Assembly (NCBI GenBank): GCA_937927415.1 | Contig: CALBDS010000042.1 | Location: 169,101 to 233,100, forward strand | Length of the DNA: 64,000 nt | Reading direction: 5' to 3' | From: an uncultured Rhodospirillaceae bacterium | GTDB lineage: Bacteria; Pseudomonadota; Alphaproteobacteria; Azospirillales; Azospirillaceae | Part shown: positions 60,105-64,000 of the stretch, in pieces | Layout of the letters: every line of letters begins with the position of its first letter | How positions within the stretch are numbered: the first letter of the stretch is position 1 | The notes under the pieces: generated by a model | The model's input: the letters and a program-made list of their open reading frames with translations, nothing else | The model's database searches: none | What the model was told of the DNA's origin: nothing | Translations under genes and position numbers: made by a program

Positions 60105-62608
60105 GCCTCACCCCCCACCCCGTCCGGCGGAACATCGAAGGTGTGGCGGACCAGGGCGCGCACCTCGGCGGCACTGGCGCAATCCAGGGCGCGGCGGGCC
60201 ACATCCTCGGCCCGCGCCATGGAAATGCCGCGCAGCCGCGCCTTGATCGACGGAATGCTGGGAATGGCGACCGACAGTTCCGCCACCCCCAGCCCGGACA
60301 GCAGAACCGACCCGGCGGGGTCGCCGGCGATGCCGCCGCAGGCACCGACCCAGATGCCGGCATCCCGTGCGGCGGCACAGGTGCGGGCGATCATGCGCAG
60401 CACCGCCGGGTGCAGCCCGTCCGCCTGCGGCGCCAGCACCGGGTGCAGCCGGTCCATGGCCAGCACGTACTGGGTCAGGTCGTTGGTGCCGATGGAGAAG
60501 AAATTGACCTCGTGCGCCAGACGGTCGGCCAGCATCACCGCCGACGGCACCTCGATCATGATGCCGGTTTCCACCGGCGGCACGCCCAGGCTCTGGCGCA
60601 CCTCCTCGGTGATGGCCTTGGCGCGGACCAGCTCCTCAAGGGTGGCGATCATGGGGTACATGATGCGCACCGGCCCGTGGACCGATGCCCGCAGCATGGC
60701 CCGCAACTGGGTGCGGAACAGGTCTTCCCGCTCGAAGCACAAACGGATGCCGCGCACGCCCAGAAACGGGTTGCTCTCCGCCGGCAAGGACAGATAGGGC
60801 ACGTTCTTGTCGCCGCCGATGTCCAGCGTGCGCAGGATGATGGGCAGGCCGTTCAGCGCCCGGACCATGGTGGTGTAGGCTCCCACCTGCTCCTCCTCCC
60901 CCGGCGGCTCGTCGCGCTGGAGAAACAGGAACTCGGTGCGCATCAGCCCCACGCCCTCGCCCCCCGCCTCCACGGCGCGGAGCGCCTCGGCGGCTTCGCT
61001 GATGTTGGCGGCCACCTCCACCCGGCGGCCGTCGCGGGTGATGGCGGGCAGATAGCGGTCGGTGTTTTCCCGGTCGCGCATCACCCGGATGCGGTTGCGC
61101 ATTTCCCCCGCCCGCCCGCGGTCGCGGTCGGACGGGTTGGCGACCAGAACCCCGGACCCGCCGTCGATGATGCATTCCTGCCCGTTGGTCAGGTCGAACA
61201 CCCCCGGCCCCGCCGCCACCACCGACGGAATGTCCAGCGACCGGGCGATGATGGCGGTGTGCGAGGTGGCCCCACCGCCGGCGGTGCACAGCCCCAGAAC
61301 CAGCGTCGGGTTCAGCTTGGCGGTGTCGGAGGGGGACAGATCCTCCGCCAGCACGATCACCGGATGATCGGGCAAGGCGGCCGCCGTTTCCACCGCGTCG
61401 GCCAGCAGCCGCAGCACCCGCCGCCCCACGTCGCGCAGGTCGGCGGCGCGCCCGGCCAGCAGCGGATCCTTCATCCGCGCCAGCGTGTCGGCGCGGTCCT
61501 CATAGACCGCGCGCCACGCCCACCCGGCGCTGCGCCCCGCGTCGATCAGGGCGCGGGCCTCGGTCACCAGATCGGGATCGTCCAGCAGGTCCAGGTGCGC
61601 CTTGAAGATGGCGGCCTTCGCGGCCCCCGCCTTCTTCCAATATTCCTCGTACAGGGTGCGCAGGTCGGCGGACGCCCCGGCCAGCGCCTGATCCAGCCGC
61701 TGCCGCTCGCGCACGGGATCGGGGGCGGTTTCCGCCACCTCCAGCGTTTCGCGCTGGAAGAACCACACCGCCCCGGCGGCAATGCCGGGAGCGGCGGAAA
61801 TGCCGGCGATCACCCGCCCGTCGTAATCCACCCGCACCACCGGGGCCGGCTGGTCCGGGGTGGCGGCAACCTCCTCCTCCACCGGGTCCAGCCCGGCGGC
61901 GAAGGCGGCGGCGATGGCCGCCAGCGCGTCCGCCGCATCGGAACCGGATGCCGTGATGCTCAGCGGCGCCCCGCCGCCGGCCCCCAGCCGCAGCAGGGTC
62001 ATCATGCTCTTGGCGTTGGCGGTGCGGTCGCCGCAGCGCACGGTGATGTCGGACGCGAACCGCTTCGCCACCTCCACCAGGGCGGAAGCCGGGCGGGCGT
62101 GCATCCCGTGGGGCACCGGGGCCGACACCGCCAGCACCGGCCCGTCCCCCACCGGGGCCGCGGCCGGGGCCGCGTCGGCGGCGGAGGCGTTGAGGGCCGC
62201 CACGATATCGGCGGGATCGGTGGTGACGGCCAGCCGCCGCGCCGCCTCGGCATCCCCCAGCACGCCGGTCAGGTTGCTCAGAACCTGAAGATGCTCGTCG
62301 GAGGTGGCGGCGATGCCCACCACCACATAAGCGGGTTCGCCGGTTCCCCAATCGACGCCGTCGGGGAATTGCACCACCACGACCCCGGTCGCCCGCACAT
62401 GGTCGCGGGCGGACGGCAGGCCGTGGGGAATGGCAATGCCGTTGCCGAGATAGGTGGCGGCGATTTCCTCCCGCCGGACCATGCTGTCGATGTAGGGGGG
62501 ATCGATGAACCCCTCCCCCTGAAGGACCTGTCCGGCGAGCCGGATCGCGGCTGTCTTGTCATCGGCGGCACAGCCCAGACGGACCTGTGATTCCGTCAGC
62601 GTCAGCAT
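60101..62608 (-). CDS. fruB: Multiphosphoryl transfer protein FruB (IIA-HPr-EI)
   Basis: 835 residues from ATG 62608 (GGGGGG nine bases upstream). IIA(Fru) domain 1-150 with the active His in NGIAIPHGLP (His 62), HPr 155-240 with HGMHARPAS (His ~170), and Enzyme I 260-835 with GGGATSHTAIIARS (His ~450), YFLRTEFLFLQR-type region, and GACGGIAGDP near the C-terminus. It carries phosphate from PEP to FruA in one polypeptide. First gene of the fru operon. Confidence 0.95.
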   Translation of the reverse strand: MLTLTESQVRLGCAADDKTAAIRLAGQVLQGEGFIDPPYIDSMVRREEIAATYLGNGIAIPHGLPSARDHVRATGVVVVQFPDGVDWGTGEPAYVVVGIAATSDEHLQVLSNLTGVLGDAEAARRLAVTTDPADIVAALNASAADAAPAAAPVGDGPVLAVSAPVPHGMHARPASALVEVAKRFASDITVRCGDRTANAKSMMTLLRLGAGGGAPLSITASGSDAADALAAIAAAFAAGLDPVEEEVAATPDQPAPVVRVDYDGRVIAGISAAPGIAAGAVWFFQRETLEVAETAPDPVRERQRLDQALAGASADLRTLYEEYWKKAGAAKAAIFKAHLDLLDDPDLVTEARALIDAGRSAGWAWRAVYEDRADTLARMKDPLLAGRAADLRDVGRRVLRLLADAVETAAALPDHPVIVLAEDLSPSDTAKLNPTLVLGLCTAGGGATSHTAIIARSLDIPSVVAAGPGVFDLTNGQECIIDGGSGVLVANPSDRDRGRAGEMRNRIRVMRDRENTDRYLPAITRDGRRVEVAANISEAAEALRAVEAGGEGVGLMRTEFLFLQRDEPPGEEEQVGAYTTMVRALNGLPIILRTLDIGGDKNVPYLSLPAESNPFLGVRGIRLCFEREDLFRTQLRAMLRASVHGPVRIMYPMIATLEELVRAKAITEEVRQSLGVPPVETGIMIEVPSAVMLADRLAHEVNFFSIGTNDLTQYVLAMDRLHPVLAPQADGLHPAVLRMIARTCAAARDAGIWVGACGGIAGDPAGSVLLSGLGVAELSVAIPSIPSIKARLRGISMARAEDVARRALDCASAAEVRALVRHTFDVPPDGVGGEA

Positions 62609-62730
62609 GGCATTTTCCCCCCACCGTGGCGATGGTTCCCGCCCGTGAGCGCGGGCAGCGGTCCCGCGCTGCTTTTTGGCACCGGCGACGATGGTGTGCC
62701 CATTTCTCCTTGTTTTCAACTTTTTACACG

Positions 62731-62738
62731 CTACGTAG
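62731..62738. promoter_or_regulatory. Palindrome upstream of the fru operon
   Basis: CTACGTAG is a perfect 8-bp palindrome in the short AT-rich spacer upstream of fruB. It could be part of a LacI-type regulator site; no such regulator is in the window. Confidence 0.3.
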
Positions 62739-62751
62739 GGGATCGCTGCGG

Positions 62752-63750
62752 TCAAGCTTGAAGCAGTTTCATCCCTTCGGCGGCGTATCGGTCGCCGTAA
62801 TCGCCGTCCACCGGAAACAGGGCGTCCAGGGCGGCCTTTTCCTCCGGGTTGATCGTCAGATCGGCGGCGGCGGCGTTTTCATCCACCCGTTCGCGGCGGC
62901 GGGTTCCGGGGATGGGAATCACCCGCCCGTCGGCGGCCAGCAGCCATGCCAGCGCCAACTGCGCCGGGGTGCAGCCTTTGGCCGCAGCCAGTTGCGCCAG
63001 CCGGGCGGCCCGCTCGCGGTTGGCCGCCAGCCGGTCCCCCTGGAACCGCGGCAGACGGCGGCGGAAATCGTCGGGGGCCAACTGCTCCGGCGACTCCCAA
63101 CGGTTGGCCAGGAACCCGCGCCCCAACGGCGAATAGGCGACATAGGCAATGCCCAAATCCCGGCACAGCGGCAGCATCGCCGCTTCCCCCTGCCGCGCCC
63201 ACAGGGAATATTCGCTCTGCACCGCCGCCACCGGATGAACGGCGTGGGCGCGCCGCAGCGTGTCGGCGGAGGCTTCCGACAGGCCGATGGCGCGGATCTT
63301 CCCCGCCGCCACCAGTTCCGCCAGCGCACCCACCGATTCCTCGATGGCGACATCCGGGTCGATGCGGTGGAGATAGTACAGGTCGATCACCTCCACCCCC
63401 AGCCGCCCCAGCGAGGCATCGCAGCAGGCCCGGATATAGGCGGGGCTGTTGCTGACCCCGCGGGCGGTGGGATCGTCGCCGCGGACAATGCCGCATTTGG
63501 TGGCGAGCACCACCCGGTCCCGCCGCTCCGCCGGCAGACGGCCCAGCCATTGCCCCAGCAGCCGTTCGTTGTGGCCGCGGCCATAGATGTCGGCGGTGTC
63601 GAACAGGGTGATGCCGCGGTCCAGGGCATGGTCCAGCGTGTCCAGCGACTGGGCGTCGTCGCTGGGGCCATAGAACTCCGACATGCCCATGCAGCCCAGG
63701 CCGATGGCCGACACGGCGATGCCGCCAGCCCCTAGGGTCCGTTGTTCCAT
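62752..63750 (-). CDS. Aldo/keto reductase
   Basis: 332 residues. AKR fold: GLGCMGMSEFYG start, LFDTADIYGRGHNERLLG with the catalytic Asp-Tyr, VLATKCGIVRG (Lys), YYLHRIDPDVAIEESVGAL (His), VQSEYSLWARQGEAAMLPLC and PIPGTRRRERVDENAA. NADPH-dependent, substrate unknown. Reads toward the fru operon on the same strand; divergent from the LysR gene at the right edge. Confidence 0.93.
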   Translation of the reverse strand: MEQRTLGAGGIAVSAIGLGCMGMSEFYGPSDDAQSLDTLDHALDRGITLFDTADIYGRGHNERLLGQWLGRLPAERRDRVVLATKCGIVRGDDPTARGVSNSPAYIRACCDASLGRLGVEVIDLYYLHRIDPDVAIEESVGALAELVAAGKIRAIGLSEASADTLRRAHAVHPVAAVQSEYSLWARQGEAAMLPLCRDLGIAYVAYSPLGRGFLANRWESPEQLAPDDFRRRLPRFQGDRLAANRERAARLAQLAAAKGCTPAQLALAWLLAADGRVIPIPGTRRRERVDENAAAADLTINPEEKAALDALFPVDGDYGDRYAAEGMKLLQA

Positions 63751-63855
63751 GATCCCGCTCCTGCTTTGAGTCTGGTTGACGGGCCGACAATGCCCTGATC
63801 CATTGTCCGGGTTAAGCCGTGGAATGCGGCATAAACCGTTGAGGTTTTCTCATCA

Positions 63856-63963
63856 ATGGACCGTACCCCGCTGAACGATCTGGCCGCCTTTGCCGCGGTG
63901 GCCCGGCACCGCAGCTTCCGCCGGGCGGCGGCGGAGCTGGGGGTGTCGCCCCATAGGCGCTAA
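63856..63963 (+). pseudogene. LysR-family regulator, truncated
   Basis: Residues MDRTPLNDLAAFAAVARHRS and FRRAAAELGVSP are the normal LysR helix-turn-helix start, but the frame then reads HRR and stops at TAA 63961, where a full gene continues SPSALSHAMR or similar. After about 63951 the sequence (CATAGGCGCTAACATGATGG onwards) no longer resembles LysR. Either an insertion sequence begins here or the window meets a rearranged end. Divergent partner of the aldo/keto reductase. Confidence 0.65.
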
Positions 63964-64000
63964 CATGATGGAATGATGTTGAATGGGGCGGGGCAGATCT
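63952..64000. mobile_element. Possible insertion-sequence end interrupting LysR
   Basis: The junction after GTGTCGCCCC and the sudden loss of LysR coding suggest the left end of an insertion. Only 49 bp are visible, so neither terminal repeat nor transposase can be assessed. Confidence 0.4.

Overview
The window is very GC-rich, gene-dense bacterial chromosome. Several family combinations point to an alphaproteobacterium, most likely in or near the Rhodospirillales/Azospirillaceae: an ATP12-type F1 assembly chaperone beside a pseudouridine synthase and a HAD phosphatase, many pentapeptide-repeat proteins, a fructose PTS of the IIA-HPr-EI type, MetH with an ArsR-methyltransferase regulator, and a clustered assimilatory nitrate/nitrite system. 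The genus is an inference from gene content. I saw no rRNA, tRNA or CRISPR array. One LysR gene at the right edge looks interrupted.

Layout, left to right. 1-4.9 kb: a secreted PRC-barrel protein with a tandem repeat at its 3' end, a soluble chemoreceptor with a CdaR-like sugar-diacid sensor, a lipoprotein of lower GC, a methyltransferase divergent from glyoxalase II, and a glutathione transferase. 4.9-9.7 kb (minus): a complete BMP-family nucleoside-type ABC importer. 9.9-17.4 kb: YgfZ, a PRC-barrel protein, the RluC-HAD-ATP12 operon, an isochorismatase-like hydrolase and a murein pair (LdtD/MepK-like). 17.6-22.7 kb: a pentapeptide protein, a YjbH-type exopolysaccharide outer-membrane protein, MlaC and MlaA. 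23.0-28.4 kb: the methionine operon arsR-methyltransferase/metF/metH behind a perfect 16-bp palindrome. 28.7-36.7 kb: a thioesterase, a secreted pentapeptide protein, a pentapeptide-PilZ fusion, HPF, an HD-GYP-hemerythrin fusion, a NodB deacetylase and small proteins. 36.8-38.8 kb: leuA preceded by a short leader peptide with four consecutive Leu codons. 38.9-40.2 kb: TetR/HPP and a 51-residue DUF3309 protein.

40.4-51.7 kb is the nitrate assimilation operon: sigma-54 promoter, an RNA leader with ANTAR-type hexaloop hairpins ahead of a strong intrinsic terminator, two NrtA paralogs, NrtB, NrtD, NirB, NirD, NasA and a sirohaem-forming methyltransferase. It imports nitrate, reduces it to ammonium and makes the NirB cofactor. 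Nitrogen limitation would act through sigma-54 and nitrate through leader antitermination; no NasS/NasT genes are in the window. 51.6-57.3 kb holds small regulator/enzyme pairs (TetR/crotonase, HxlR/SDR) and a [2Fe-2S] ferredoxin with a SagB-type oxidoreductase. 57.3-62.6 kb is the fructose PTS operon fruB-fruK-fruA. The window ends with an aldo/keto reductase and the truncated divergent LysR gene.

The strongest second-look items are the multi-hairpin ANTAR leader, the pentapeptide-PilZ fusion, the HD-GYP-hemerythrin fusion, the leuA leader peptide, the MetF/MetH operator, and a multi-hairpin repeat whose two copies show a compensatory base-pair change, one of them inside the nitrate operon.
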